Assembly: GCF_010730575.1 (NCBI RefSeq)
Contig: NZ_AP022614.1
Span: forward strand, 5,270,001-5,334,000
Length of the DNA: 64,000 nt
Direction of reading: 5' to 3'
Origin: Mycobacterium parmense
GTDB taxonomy: Bacteria; Actinomycetota; Actinomycetes; Mycobacteriales; Mycobacteriaceae
This document shows positions 1-9,360 of the stretch, in pieces. Under the pieces are notes generated by a model. The model ran no database searches and was not told the DNA's origin. It saw nothing but the letters and a program-made list of their open reading frames with translations. The first letter of the stretch is position 1; each line of letters opens with the position of its first letter. The position numbers and the translations under genes are program-made.

Positions 1-1
1 C

Positions 2-1387
2 GTGCCGGTGCCGCTCAATACCCGGTGGGCAGCGCCGGAAAAGCTGTTCGTGCTTGAGCACAGCGACGCCGTGGCGGTGATCACCGGTCTCGCCCACCGG
101 GAGGTTCTGGTTGCGCTTGCCGAAGGCGAATCTGTCGAGATCGGCGGCCGTCCCGGTAGCTTCCAACTTGAGCACTTCTTCGTGACCGGCAGCGAGGCGC
201 TGGATGGATTCACCCCCCTGGGCGACGTGGTGGGCGCGGGCTCTGCGGACGTGCCGCTCCTCGAGCCTTCCCTGAGCGCCGACGACCCGGCGGATCTGCT
301 CTATACGTCCGGCACCACCGGGATGCCCAGGGGCGTGCTGGTGCCCGAGGGCAACCTCGCCGACGAGCCCGGCCAGGCGAGCCTCGGGCAGCTTCTCGGC
401 GCGATGTTCGGCGAGAGCCTGCTTCATGCGGTGCCCTTGTTCGGTTTCACGGGCTGCCATGGCCTGATGCTGCTAAGCATTCGTGCCGGGGTCACGCAGA
501 TCGTGTTGCCGCGTTTTGATCCCGAGCAGTTGCTCGCGGCGATCGAGCGCTACCGCGCCACGTCGATCATGGGTGTGCCGACAATGCTGAATTTGGCCAT
601 GAAGCACCCCACGGTGGGTGATCACGACTACAGCTCGCTGCAGCTCGTGTTTTTCGGGGCGGCGCCGATCCAGCCCGACACCGTGCGCAAAATGCGGCAG
701 GTGTGGCCCGGAGCGAAGATGCTGAACGCTTACAGCCTCACCGAGGCCGGTGCCGGCGCGGCCTGCATCCTCGGTCCCGACCCAGATGACATCCTTGCCC
801 GGCCGGGCTCGGTTGGCAGGCCCGTAGGATGCGAGGTTGTCGTCGTTGATGACTACGATAACCCACTCCCCCCAGGCAAGGTCGGCGAGATCTGCTTTAA
901 GTCGAAGATAGCTCGGCGCAGCTACTACAAGGGGGAGCAGCCCACCGCGGAACTTTGGAGCGGTGGACTGTTGCACACCGGCGACGTGGGTTATGTCGCT
1001 GACGATGGCTACGTCTATCTGACCGAGCGCAAAAAAGACATGATCCTGCGCGGCGGCTACAACATCTTCGCCATCGAGGTCGAGCGCGTGCTGCTCGAGA
1101 TGCCCGAGGTGCTCGAGGCCGCAGTCATCGCGGTGCCGCATTCGGACCTCGGTGAGGATCTCCTAGCGGTGATCGCGCCCAAGCCCGGGTTCAGCGGCGG
1201 CGAAGGCGAACTCACCGCGGAGCGGATCAACCAGTTCTGCCGCCAGCACCTCGCCGACTACAAATGCCCGCGCCACATGGTCGTAGTGGACGAGCTACCG
1301 AAGAACGCCATGGCCAAGGTCATGAAAAACGAACTCCGACAGCGCTTCCGAGATCACCTGTTCGATCAAGGGGCCGAAAACAAATGA
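2..1387 (+). CDS. Acyl-CoA ligase (FadD-type), 5' end cut by window
   Basis: This is an ANL-superfamily adenylating enzyme that activates a fatty or other carboxylic acid with ATP and CoA. The AMP-binding P-loop YTSGTTG is at about residue 101. YSLTEAG (motif A5) and LHTGDVGYVADDGYVYLTERKKD follow, and the C-terminal domain contains LPKNAMAKV with the expected catalytic lysine. Family members are about 500 residues, and the missing start must lie left of the window because the open frame runs to the first base. It is followed by two acyl-CoA dehydrogenases on the same strand, which fits a beta-oxidation type pathway. The substrate cannot be inferred. Confidence 0.9.
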   Translation: MPVPLNTRWAAPEKLFVLEHSDAVAVITGLAHREVLVALAEGESVEIGGRPGSFQLEHFFVTGSEALDGFTPLGDVVGAGSADVPLLEPSLSADDPADLLYTSGTTGMPRGVLVPEGNLADEPGQASLGQLLGAMFGESLLHAVPLFGFTGCHGLMLLSIRAGVTQIVLPRFDPEQLLAAIERYRATSIMGVPTMLNLAMKHPTVGDHDYSSLQLVFFGAAPIQPDTVRKMRQVWPGAKMLNAYSLTEAGAGAACILGPDPDDILARPGSVGRPVGCEVVVVDDYDNPLPPGKVGEICFKSKIARRSYYKGEQPTAELWSGGLLHTGDVGYVADDGYVYLTERKKDMILRGGYNIFAIEVERVLLEMPEVLEAAVIAVPHSDLGEDLLAVIAPKPGFSGGEGELTAERINQFCRQHLADYKCPRHMVVVDELPKNAMAKVMKNELRQRFRDHLFDQGAENK

Positions 1388-1634
1388 ATGCTCCTTGAAT
1401 ATCGGCTTAACAGCGCGACGGCGGCCATTCCGAGCAGTGTCCGGCGCATAGCCACAGAAGAACCGTAAAGCGAGCGGATGGGGACGGCGGAAGATGCCAA
1501 GGCCGGTGAGACAGTGCTTACGCGGAATTGATGAGCGCTTCGGTGTGTGGATTGGTCGATCCAGGCGACGGTAAGGCCGTCCCTATTTCTTTTCGCGACA
1601 ACAACTGTTTGAAGAGAAGATGAGGTGCCATGTC

Positions 1635-2756
1635 ATGGATTTCATGCTCAGTCCAGAACAGGACGATTTCCGCCAGACTATACAGCAGTTCGTTACCGAA
1701 CTGTCACCGCTGGCCAAGGTTCGCCAGGCGGTAACAACTGCGCCGGGATATGACATCGACCTTTGGTCTCGCATGAGTCGGGAACTGGGGCTGCCGAGTC
1801 TGCTCGTACCGGAGGAGTACGGCGGTGCGGCAGCAACGATGATCGAGGCTGCTGTCGCCATCGAGGAGCTTGGACGCGGCATCGTGCCGTGCCCGCTGTT
1901 CGCGACCGTCGCGCTCGGTGTCGCGCCGATCTTGATCGCGGCCAGCCAGGAGCAGAAGAGAGAACTGCTTCCAGAGATAGCCGCGGGCGCTCGTACAGTC
2001 ACGACTGCTATCAATGAACCGGGTTGCGTTGACGGCTTCGGTGCTGTAGCCATGCGAGCGGCGACAAATGGCGACGCCGTCACGCTGTCTGGGACCAAGA
2101 TTCATGTGATCGACGGCCATAGTGCGGACACCCTGCTGGTGCTCGCTCTGCCGCCCGGTGACTCCGCTGAGCCGGCATTGTACCTCGTTGACGGTAACGC
2201 CGTCGGCCTCACCCGTACACGCGTCGAGACCCTGGACATCACCCGACCGCTGGCCACCCTGACCTTCGACGCCGTCTCTGCGGTTCCCTTGGCTGGCGCG
2301 CACGGCGTCGCGCCCATACGCCGTGCGTTAGATGTCGCGAAGACGTTACTCGCAGCGGAGATGGTTGGTGGCACCGAGGGCGCTATGACCATGTCCGTCG
2401 AATACGCCAAGGTGCGTCACCAGTTCAATCGGCCCATCGGCTCCTTCCAGGCGATCAAGCACCGATGCGCCGAGATGGCAATCGAACTGGACAGTGCTCG
2501 TGCAGTCACTCTCTACGCGGCTCATCTGGCAGCGGAGGAGAGCGCTGACCTCGCCAAGGCGGCCCCCATTGCCGTGGCAACCGCCGCGGCCGGATTTGAC
2601 TTCACCGCATCGTGGAATGTGCAGATTCACGGCGGGATCGGGTTCACCTGGGAGCACGACGCACACCTCTACTACCGGCGGGCGAAAGCCGACCGGGTAC
2701 TGCTGGGCTCAGTACGCGAGCAATGGCTCGAGGTCGCTGACCGCATCGGGCTCTAA
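1635..2756 (+). CDS. Acyl-CoA dehydrogenase (FadE-type)
   Basis: FAD-dependent acyl-CoA dehydrogenase, predicted to introduce the alpha-beta double bond into an acyl-CoA. It starts MDFMLSPEQDDFRQT. The ORF could begin five codons earlier at 1620, but MDF is the usual family N-terminus and an AGATGAGG purine stretch sits about 9 nt before this ATG. The C-terminal domain has VKVRHQFNRPIGSFQAIKH-like spacing (YAKVRHQFNRPIGSFQAIKH) and QIHGGIGFTWEHDAHLYYRR, both classical signatures. At 373 aa it belongs to the shorter class that often pairs with a second, longer FadE; the longer partner here may be the gene at 4431, now separated by an IS110. Substrate unknown. Confidence 0.9.
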   Translation: MDFMLSPEQDDFRQTIQQFVTELSPLAKVRQAVTTAPGYDIDLWSRMSRELGLPSLLVPEEYGGAAATMIEAAVAIEELGRGIVPCPLFATVALGVAPILIAASQEQKRELLPEIAAGARTVTTAINEPGCVDGFGAVAMRAATNGDAVTLSGTKIHVIDGHSADTLLVLALPPGDSAEPALYLVDGNAVGLTRTRVETLDITRPLATLTFDAVSAVPLAGAHGVAPIRRALDVAKTLLAAEMVGGTEGAMTMSVEYAKVRHQFNRPIGSFQAIKHRCAEMAIELDSARAVTLYAAHLAAEESADLAKAAPIAVATAAAGFDFTASWNVQIHGGIGFTWEHDAHLYYRRAKADRVLLGSVREQWLEVADRIGL

Positions 2757-2879
2757 ACACCGCCACATACTTCGTCGGCACGAACAGAGAAAGATGACAT
2801 GTGGATGGGGACCCCCTCAGCTCAGACGCTCGTTGATATAGGCGTTAGAGGAATTTTTCAGGAGCTCGAGGAGGTCCCG

Positions 2880-3933
2880 ATGACGATGGTAGGCGGTTTC
2901 GACGTGCGGCGACAGCAGATCACATTCGATTACGTCGATTATGACGGCTTGTTGCGCTGGGGTCAGATCGGTCCGGCGACCCGGAAAGCGTTGCGGAACT
3001 GGCTGGCTGAGCACTGCAGCGATGGGGACGGCCAGTTCGCGCTGGAGGGCTGCCCGGGGTGGCGGTATGTGTGCGAGGAGCTGGCCGCTGCTGGGATCTG
3101 CGCGCACCTGGGGGATGCGGCCGAGATTGCCGTCTTACCGGAGCCCAAGAAGCGCGCCAAGACCGACCGCGCCGATACTCGGTTGCTGCGTACGCTGTTG
3201 TTCGAGGACCGGTTCCCCGAGTCGTGGATCCTACCCGCACACATGCTGGAGATCCGCACGCTGGGCCGGTTGTACTACACGTTGATGGACGAGCGGCGGG
3301 CCTGGCAGCAGCGCATCCATGTCCAGCTGTTCCATCAGGGCTGTCCACCGATTCGGGCGCTGTTATCCGGCGCAGGCCGCGCGGCGCTGGACAGCGTCGA
3401 CTTGTCGGCGGCGGGCCGGCGGTGCGTTGACACTGCGCTACGGCGCATCGATCAGCTAAGCACCGAGATCGACCCGCTGCCAAGCCAATTAGTCAACTTC
3501 GCCCGACGCCAAGCCGGGTGTCAGGCAATGCAGCGCCATTACGGCATCGGTTGGTTGTGCGCGGCGATCATCTGGTCCGAGGTCGGTGATGTCCGCCGAT
3601 TCAGCAGTTCCCATCGGCTGGTGCGGTTTGCTGGGCTGGATGTCACCGTGTACTCCTCTGATACCAAACGCTCACCAGGGCACCTGTCGCGAGAGGGCTC
3701 ACCCGAGCTGCGCTGGGCGGCGTTTGAGGCAGCCGAGTGCGCGAGCCGGCGCCGTTCCCTTGATTACGGTTACTACCACAAGCTGGCAGCCAAGCGCGAC
3801 GGCCACAACGGCAAGAATCCCCACCCTGGCGGTGGAACGCAAAATTCTGCGCCGATGCTATCACCCGCTGCGTGCGTTCGAAGATGGCGCCCTGGCGCTG
3901 CCAGTCCCCGAACGCCAGGAGGTGGCCTCTTAA
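2880..3933 (+). pseudogene. IS110-family transposase, frameshifted
   Basis: The N-terminus MTMVGGFDVRRQQITFDYVD and the later IIWSEVGDVRRFSSSHRLVRFAGL are IS110-type DEDD transposase and transposase_20 regions. The frame breaks in a CCCC run at 3819-3822. Reading one C fewer continues as NPTLAVERKILRRCYHPLR to a stop at 3933, the normal C-terminus. As given, the frame instead runs on into unrelated residues to 3965. The intact product would be about 350 aa. The ATG at 2880 is preferred because upstream codons (from 2799) show no family similarity. The element separates two acyl-CoA dehydrogenase genes. IS110 elements lack clear terminal repeats, so I cannot fix the ends. Confidence 0.85.
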
Positions 3934-3965
3934 ATGATGCGTTGCGCGCCTGCCATGCCCATTAA

Positions 3966-4430
3966 TCACCTGATGCTAATCACCTGATGCCTGCGGCCAG
4001 CGCCCGTGTGGTTCCTGTCGCCACTCCGCTGTTGGGTGGACTTCCCGGAAAGATTGAGCGGCCGCGCCTTCGTTGCCCGCACGTCGGGCACCCCATCGAT
4101 CATCAAGTTGCCGGATATCGTCCGTGGACTCAGATAAGGCTGGGCGCCGGCACACGCGACGCGCGTCTTTCGCCCCACATTTATGCACCGGAGGGCAGCA
4201 GATGACTTGAACCACACCGTCTTTTCCTGTTCCCCGGCGGCCAAGTATGCGGCGGATCCTCGTCGGTCTCAAGGTCGTTCGTCCTCGCTACGCTGCGGGC
4301 GCTCCGCCTTGACCCCGACCGCGGTCCACCGCCTTCAAGCGGTCGAAAACGAAGCAAAACACGCAAAAAATAACCCAATGGATCCACCTTTACGCGGGTC
4401 CTCAACACAGATAAGGGACGACGATTCGAT
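3966..4430. other. Gene-free spacer, no recognisable feature
   Basis: About 460 bases between the IS110 and the next acyl-CoA dehydrogenase. Short open frames exist on both strands but none resembles a known protein, and none has a convincing ribosome binding site. It may include the right flank of the IS110 and the upstream region of the gene at 4431. Confidence 0.5.
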
Positions 4431-5648
4431 ATGGACCTGTCTTATCCCCCGTCAGCTGAGGCGTTCAGGTCACGAGTGCGCGACTTCATCACCGCGAACG
4501 TCCCTGCCGACTTCGCTGGAATCGGGGCGTTGGATCAAACCCGGCGGAAGGAGTTCATCCGAGAGTGGCGGAAGACGCTCGCGGACAACGGCCTACTCGC
4601 CGTGTTGTGGCCAAAGCGATATGGCGGAGCGGGACTGACCCCACTCCACCAAGTCGTGCTGGCCGAGGAGTTTGCTCGCGCCGGGGTACCCGCCGGAACT
4701 GAGAACGACATGTTCGGGATTCAGCTGCTTGGCAACACGCTTGTCGTCTGCGGCACCGAGGACCAGAAGAATTGGTTCTTGCCGCGAATTCTGTCCGGTG
4801 ATGATCGGTGGTGCCAGGGGTTTTCCGAACCCGACGCGGGATCGGATCTGGCCAGCCTGCGGACGAGAGCGGTTCTTGATGGCGACGAATGGGTCATCAA
4901 CGGGTCCAAGATCTGGACTTCAGTGGGACACCTCGCCAACTGGATCTTCGCACTGTGCCGCACCGACATGGATGCTCCCAAGCACCGGGGGATCTCATTT
5001 CTGCTCGTGCCGATGGATCAGCCCGGCGTGGAGGTTCGACCCATCAAGAATATAGTGGGCCAGTCGATGTTCAACGAGGTGTTCTTCACCGACGCCCGAA
5101 CCGCTGCAGACAACGTTGTCGGGGAAGTGAACGCAGGATGGTCGGTGGCCATGACGCTGCTGGGTTTCGAGCGTGGAACAAGTGTCACCACCGACGCGAT
5201 TCGCTTCCAAGCTGAGATCGACCGGCTCTTCGAGCTGGCGAAAGAACGAGGTAAGACTAACGACCCGCATATCCGTGAGCAGCTCGCTTGGTGCTATGGT
5301 CGCGTCGAGATTATGCGGTGTCGTGGGTATCAGGCGTTGACGCGCTTCTTACACGGTGAGTATCCAGGTCCCGAGGCCGCGATGACCAAGATCCTCTGGA
5401 GCGAGTTCTTCCAACGCGAGACCGAACTGGCGATGGAGATCCTCGAGACGGACGTGTTGACGCTGTCGGGCACGGGAACGAACGGCGCCTTGGCGACTGC
5501 GGATGTCGGAACACCGAATTCGTCGCTCGCGTGGGTTGAGTCGGCATTGGCGGCGCGAGCCGCCACGATTTATGCGGGCAGTTCACAGGTGCAGCGCAAT
5601 ATCATCGGCGAGAAACTGCTCGGCCTGCCCAAGGAACCGCGCCTCTAG
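4431..5648 (+). CDS. Acyl-CoA dehydrogenase (FadE-type), long subunit
   Basis: A 405-aa FAD-dependent acyl-CoA dehydrogenase starting [36 protein letters not shown] is the FAD/acyl binding signature, [24 protein letters not shown] is the middle beta domain, and the C-terminus has [24 protein letters not shown]. It resembles the longer member of the paired FadE enzymes that mycobacteria use for sterol-like or branched acyl-CoA substrates. The gene at 1635 is a possible partner, now split away by an IS110. Substrate not inferable. Confidence 0.9.
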   Translation: MDLSYPPSAEAFRSRVRDFITANVPADFAGIGALDQTRRKEFIREWRKTLADNGLLAVLWPKRYGGAGLTPLHQVVLAEEFARAGVPAGTENDMFGIQLLGNTLVVCGTEDQKNWFLPRILSGDDRWCQGFSEPDAGSDLASLRTRAVLDGDEWVINGSKIWTSVGHLANWIFALCRTDMDAPKHRGISFLLVPMDQPGVEVRPIKNIVGQSMFNEVFFTDARTAADNVVGEVNAGWSVAMTLLGFERGTSVTTDAIRFQAEIDRLFELAKERGKTNDPHIREQLAWCYGRVEIMRCRGYQALTRFLHGEYPGPEAAMTKILWSEFFQRETELAMEILETDVLTLSGTGTNGALATADVGTPNSSLAWVESALAARAATIYAGSSQVQRNIIGEKLLGLPKEPRL

Positions 5649-5766
5649 GATCCGAACAATGCCGGAGCCCGTAGACACCAGTAGTGCCGCTTCCGGTAGA
5701 TGGGCGGCCATCTCGAATGCGGAATACCTGCGCAAGTGGCTGGGCCTTGGTATCGCGATCGGCACT

Positions 5767-5890
5767 CGGCGACGCCTGAAAACTGACCCCGTGTCGACGC
5801 AGATTTTGACCCCTTCGACCGATTCTCGGCTTGGGCCGAGAGGAGAAAGGAGTTGTTGTCAGTGGACGATTGGCTGAGATCCGCAGACCG
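5767..5890 (+). mobile_element. Left end of an IS21-type element with start of istA
   Basis: The segment opens with CTGAAAACTGACCCC and carries a second TGACCCC about 23 nt later, the pattern of repeated motifs at IS21 termini. It ends with GAGAGGAGAAAGGAG and then GTGGACGATTGG, which reads V-D-D-W and continues as A-E-I-R-R if one missing G is restored, as at the start of IstA proteins. After about 5890 the similarity to istA stops, so only the end and the first few codons remain. The first 34 bases recur at 19421. Confidence 0.55.
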
Positions 5891-6119
5891 CCGCTGTTGA
5901 AGATGTTGCCGAAAAGCGGTTCTCCGCGCAGCGGTCACCGTGCCGGTGATGGGTGCGACCAACCGATAATCCATTTTGATGATCATCACCGGCTCGTCGT
6001 GACGAAGTATCTTGCGGGAACAGCGGATGACACCGGACCGGATCCGCAGCGTCTTAGGACGATGCGGGCTTGCTCTTTGAGCAGCAAGGCCTCTGTCAAT
6101 GGCCATTTAGAAGTGTCGC
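5891..6119. other. Unassigned spacer between two IS21 ends
   Basis: No gene recognised. The last part, about 6086-6119, contains TGTCAATGGCCATTT, which is probably the outermost part of the IS21 end described next, read from the other strand. Confidence 0.35.
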
Positions 6120-6166
6120 TTGCCAGGGTGATGGGGCCACCTGATTGCCAGGGGGATGGGACCACC
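6120..6166 (-). repeat. Tandem terminal repeats of an IS21 right end
   Basis: Two 22-bp units, 6120-6141 and 6145-6166, match at 20 of 22 positions with a 25-bp period (TTGCCAGGGTGATGGGGCC and TTGCCAGGGGGATGGGACC). They lie just beyond the stop codon of the IstB-like frame at 6175, where IS21 elements carry repeated transposase-binding sites. Confidence 0.6.
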
Positions 6167-6174
6167 GTGGCGCG

Positions 6175-6783
6175 TTATTGAGGAAGCTCGTCGTCGTGGT
6201 CTGGGTCAAGCTGGCTGGGTCGGGTGCGTTGACGGTAGGACGGTCCTTCGATGACGAGGGTGTGGGCGGTGGCCGTGAGTCGGTCGATCGCTGATTGGGC
6301 CAGCAGGGTGTCGGCGGTCATGGTCAACCATTCGGAGGGTTCTCGGTTGGAGGTCACGATGGTCGTTTTGGCGCGGTGGCGTTCGACGATGATTTCGTAG
6401 AAGTCGCTGGTCTCTGTGGCGCCGAGGGGTCTGAGCGCAAAGTCGTCGATAATGAGGACGTCGATGGTGGTGAGTCGGCGGATCTCGGCGTCGACGGTGT
6501 TGTCCAGGCGGGCGGCGCGCAGCCGGGTGAACAGCTTGTCGGATCGGGCGAACAGTACGGAGTTGCGTCGGCGAATTACCATGTGTCCCAATGCTGTTGC
6601 CAGATACGTCTTGCCTACTCCGACCTCGCCGGTGATCACGCCGATGCGGCGTTCGGCGATGCACCAGCCGATGCGGGCGAGGGCTTCGTTGTGGGCGCTG
6701 TGGCGGTGCAGCATGCCGGGGGCCAGGTCGCGGCCGAACGGCGTGCGCGAGAAACCGTAGTAGGAGATCAGGTTGTCCATCAT
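6175..6783 (-). CDS. Transposition ATPase: ExeA-like N-terminus joined to IstB-like C-terminus
   Basis: A 202-aa AAA-type ATPase, likely the helper for the adjacent DDE transposase. The first 50 residues (YYGFSRTPFGRDLAPGMLHRH, then ARIGWCIAERRIGVITGEVG) match the ExeA/TniB-like helpers that accompany this transposase type. From the Walker A motif GEVGVGKT (residues 52-59) onward the sequence is IstB of IS21: LATALGH, LRAARLDNTVDAEIRRL, Walker B VLIIDDFALRPL, TSNREPSEW, LLAQSAIDRL. The IS21 right end follows directly. The frame is open throughout, so the swap is seamless. It starts at ATGATG overlapping the transposase stop. Whether the hybrid works is unknown. Confidence 0.75.
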   Translation of the reverse strand: MMDNLISYYGFSRTPFGRDLAPGMLHRHSAHNEALARIGWCIAERRIGVITGEVGVGKTYLATALGHMVIRRRNSVLFARSDKLFTRLRAARLDNTVDAEIRRLTTIDVLIIDDFALRPLGATETSDFYEIIVERHRAKTTIVTSNREPSEWLTMTADTLLAQSAIDRLTATAHTLVIEGPSYRQRTRPSQLDPDHDDELPQ

Positions 6784-8186
6784 CGGGGTTGGGCCTCTTC
6801 GCCGGTGAGTAGGTCGAGCTGGCCGGGGATCTGGTCGGCCCCAGTCAGGGCGGCGTAGTTGACGCCGCGGGCCAGTTCGGTCTGATGCGCGGTCTCGATC
6901 AGCCGCGCGTAGTCGACACCAGTGGGTTTCGGTGGTATCGACGGGGTTTCGGGTTTGGCCTTGGGGTGCGAGTGCCGCCCGATGTGGTGCGGGATCGCTA
7001 GCCCCATCGGCACGCCGGCCAGACGCACCTCGATGCGGGTCAAATCGAACGGGTCGAATACCAGCTCCACCTTGCGCCCAACCAGTGCGGGGTCGACCTC
7101 GTAGCTGTTGCCGTGCAACGAGACGGTCGCCGTCTTGGTGACGCGGCGGTGCTCCTCCCACAAAAACGCCTCGGTGAGCGCCTCCGGGGCGGGCAGGCCG
7201 ACCGGGCCAGACGCGCACCAGCGGGCCAGCGGGGTCTGCCCGGTTTCGGAATGGACGGTGCGGTGGTAGACAGTTTCGACCCAGGCCGCAAAGAGCCGGT
7301 TCAATTCGGCCAGATCGGCGACGTGGTGGCGTCCGGCGACGTCGGGCTCGCCGGTGATCTCGACCAGGAACTGCTCACGCACGGTCCTGAAAAACCTCTC
7401 TATCTTCCCTCGCCCTTCCGGCCGATGCGGTGTCGAATGCACCAGGCGCACACCGAGTTTCGCGCACGCCCTCAACAACCACGTGTCTATATAGGCCGAT
7501 CCGTTATCGACATACACGGCCTTGGGGACGCCGCGCGAAGCCAGCGCCGGGCGCAGTGCGGCGGCCAGCCGCACGGTGTCCTCGGCATACCCCCACCGAT
7601 AGCCGGGCAGCAGCCGGGAATGATCATCCAAGAACGCGAATAAATAGGTTTTACGGGCCGCGATCGCGATGCCGTGCAGCGCATCCCCGGTCCACAGGTC
7701 GTTGGGGTGCTCAGCCTCGAACCGGCCGAACACCGGCGCCGACCCGCAACCGGTGCCGGCGGTCAGCCCCAACCGGTGGAAGTTGCGTTGCAGGGTCCGC
7801 TCATCGGGCGCCCAGCCCAACTGGGTGAGCAGGATCCGGCGGATCGCCGCGGCGGTGCGGGCGGGGTTCTCCCGACGCAGCGCCACCGCCAGCTCCAGCA
7901 CTTCGGCCGGGGTGCGCGGCGTGCATTGGCGCGGGCTGGGCACCAGCGCATCGAACCCGCCGGCACGCCAGTCCCTAATCCACCGATCGATGGTCTGCCG
8001 CGAGATCCGCACCCGCCGCCCAAACGGGTCGGTGTGCTCGCGCGACGCCAACTCGCGCACTATCTTTCCCCGCTCCTTGGTGGAGTGCGCCGGCTCGGCG
8101 GCCTCCCGGATCAACTGGTACCGGAACAATCCGATCACCCGGGCCCGCTCGGCCCGCACCCTCGCCTCATCATCGCCGACCACCAC
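6780..8186 (-). CDS. DDE-type transposase/integrase (Mu/IS481-like rve core)
   Basis: A 468-aa transposase with an N-terminal helix-turn-helix region (RRVRISRQTIDRWIRDWRAGGFDAL) and an rve-type catalytic core. Core landmarks are LWTGDALHG, FAFLDDHSRLLPGYRWGYAEDT, YVDNGSAYI and HSTPHRPEGRGKIERFFRTVREQF. A C-terminal beta-barrel with SLHGNSYEVDPALVGRKVELVFDP follows. The GTG at 8186 is chosen because AAAGGAGG lies 6 nt upstream; the frame itself extends to 8228. Its stop overlaps the ATPase start (ATGA), so the two are translationally coupled. Related elements in actinomycetes carry a DUF6431-type gene upstream, and a remnant of one is present here at 8233-8395. Confidence 0.85.
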   Translation of the reverse strand: MVVGDDEARVRAERARVIGLFRYQLIREAAEPAHSTKERGKIVRELASREHTDPFGRRVRISRQTIDRWIRDWRAGGFDALVPSPRQCTPRTPAEVLELAVALRRENPARTAAAIRRILLTQLGWAPDERTLQRNFHRLGLTAGTGCGSAPVFGRFEAEHPNDLWTGDALHGIAIAARKTYLFAFLDDHSRLLPGYRWGYAEDTVRLAAALRPALASRGVPKAVYVDNGSAYIDTWLLRACAKLGVRLVHSTPHRPEGRGKIERFFRTVREQFLVEITGEPDVAGRHHVADLAELNRLFAAWVETVYHRTVHSETGQTPLARWCASGPVGLPAPEALTEAFLWEEHRRVTKTATVSLHGNSYEVDPALVGRKVELVFDPFDLTRIEVRLAGVPMGLAIPHHIGRHSHPKAKPETPSIPPKPTGVDYARLIETAHQTELARGVNYAALTGADQIPGQLDLLTGEEAQPR

Positions 8187-8232
8187 CGGCCGCCTCCTTT
8201 GCTGTCTTTTAAACACACGACAGCGCACAGGA

Positions 8233-8395
8233 TTACGGCCTCATCTGCCTTGGCGGCAGGGTCGACTCGTGTTGCACCCACTCCCCGGGCCAGCCCGACG
8301 CCAACAACCGGCCACCGGAGACCGCCACCGCGACTTCGGCCAGCGACACCTCGGGCAGCGCGAACCGGCGCTCGATCACGGACGAGGACGAAGAA
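8233..8395 (-). pseudogene. C-terminal fragment of a DUF6431-type transposon protein
   Basis: Read on the minus strand this gives VIERRFALPEVSLAEVAVAV, then SGGRLLASGWPGEWVQHEST and a stop. That is the usual C-terminus of the zinc-ribbon/HTH protein encoded just upstream of this transposase type. The matching N-terminal part is found at 12300-12788 on the plus strand, and the two halves fit end to end. On its other side the fragment is fused to a permease pseudogene at about 8395. Confidence 0.6.
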
Positions 8396-9271
8396 GATAT
8401 CGCCGATTGGTCCGTTGCCGAAGACCGCACGACCGACCCGCGACAAGACCGATGGATATTCAGTGACATACGGCGTTGCATGAGTGACGTACGCGAGATA
8501 GGCGACACCGGCCAGCAAGAACCCGAGAATGCAGGCCATCGCGGTGAGCACTCGACGTGCGTTGACGCCCTGCGGCTTTCGGAAGACGTCGACTGTATTT
8601 GGAAATCGCCTCAACCCCGGTCAATGACGAACCCCCGTTGGCGAACGAACGCAGCAAGGTCAGGATCGTCGCGCCCATCACCAAGCCGTTGCCCTGCTGT
8701 ACCGGCACCGTTCCGGCCAGGTGATGCGGGTCGTACACCGGTAATTCCCAAAATATTTCGCGAATGACACCCACCACGATCGTCAGACTGATCATGGCGA
8801 TGAAGGAGTAGGTCGCCACCGCGAACGGCATTCCCGCTTCCTTTAAGCCACGCAGGTTCAGGTAGCAGATGACAAGCACCACGCCAACCGTGATGGCTAG
8901 GCTGTAGGGACCCAACACCGGGATCGCCGACACCACCGCCACCGTTCCAGCCGCCGACTGCACTGCCACCGTGACCACATAGTCGATCAACAGTGCAGCG
9001 GCCGCGACCTGCGCGACCCGGGGTCCGAAATTCTCCCGCGCGCCAACGCCGCCAGCCCGGCCTGGGGCAGCAGTTCGATCAAGATCTGCTCCGGGCCGTA
9101 TGCGGTCGATGAGATTGCGTCCGGTGAAAGTGCCCCAAGCGCAACGGGATTCGACAACTTCTCGGATGTCAGGTTCTCGGTAATCAGCGGCTTTCCCAGA
9201 AAGACGCGCTTGGCTATGTCCCCGACAGTCGCCGGGATACGCTGCTTGCCAGTCGAAGTTGTCACGACCAC
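8396..9271 (-). pseudogene. APC-superfamily permease, frameshifted and truncated
   Basis: The N-terminal part KLSNPVALGALSPDAISSTA, then YGPEQILIELLPQAGLAAL, is in one frame. Membrane segments with GPYSLAITVGVVLVICYLNL, LRGLKEAG and SFANGGSSLTGVEAIS are in a second frame. NTVDVFRKPQGVNARRVLTA, with YLAYVTHATPYVTEYPSVLS, is in a third. Together they make a continuous APC-type amino-acid or cation permease of the YdaO-like group, broken by at least two frameshifts. It stops abruptly after GDIFFVLV at about 8396, where the DUF6431 fragment begins, so the C-terminal half is gone. Substrate unknown. Confidence 0.75.
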
Positions 9272-9360
9272 ATTCTTTACCCGAGGTTGAGCGCTAAGGA
9301 AGCACTTGGCAACGCCTTCGATGCATTCTGCCGCCCGCCCCCTCCACGCGGGTGCGCAAG

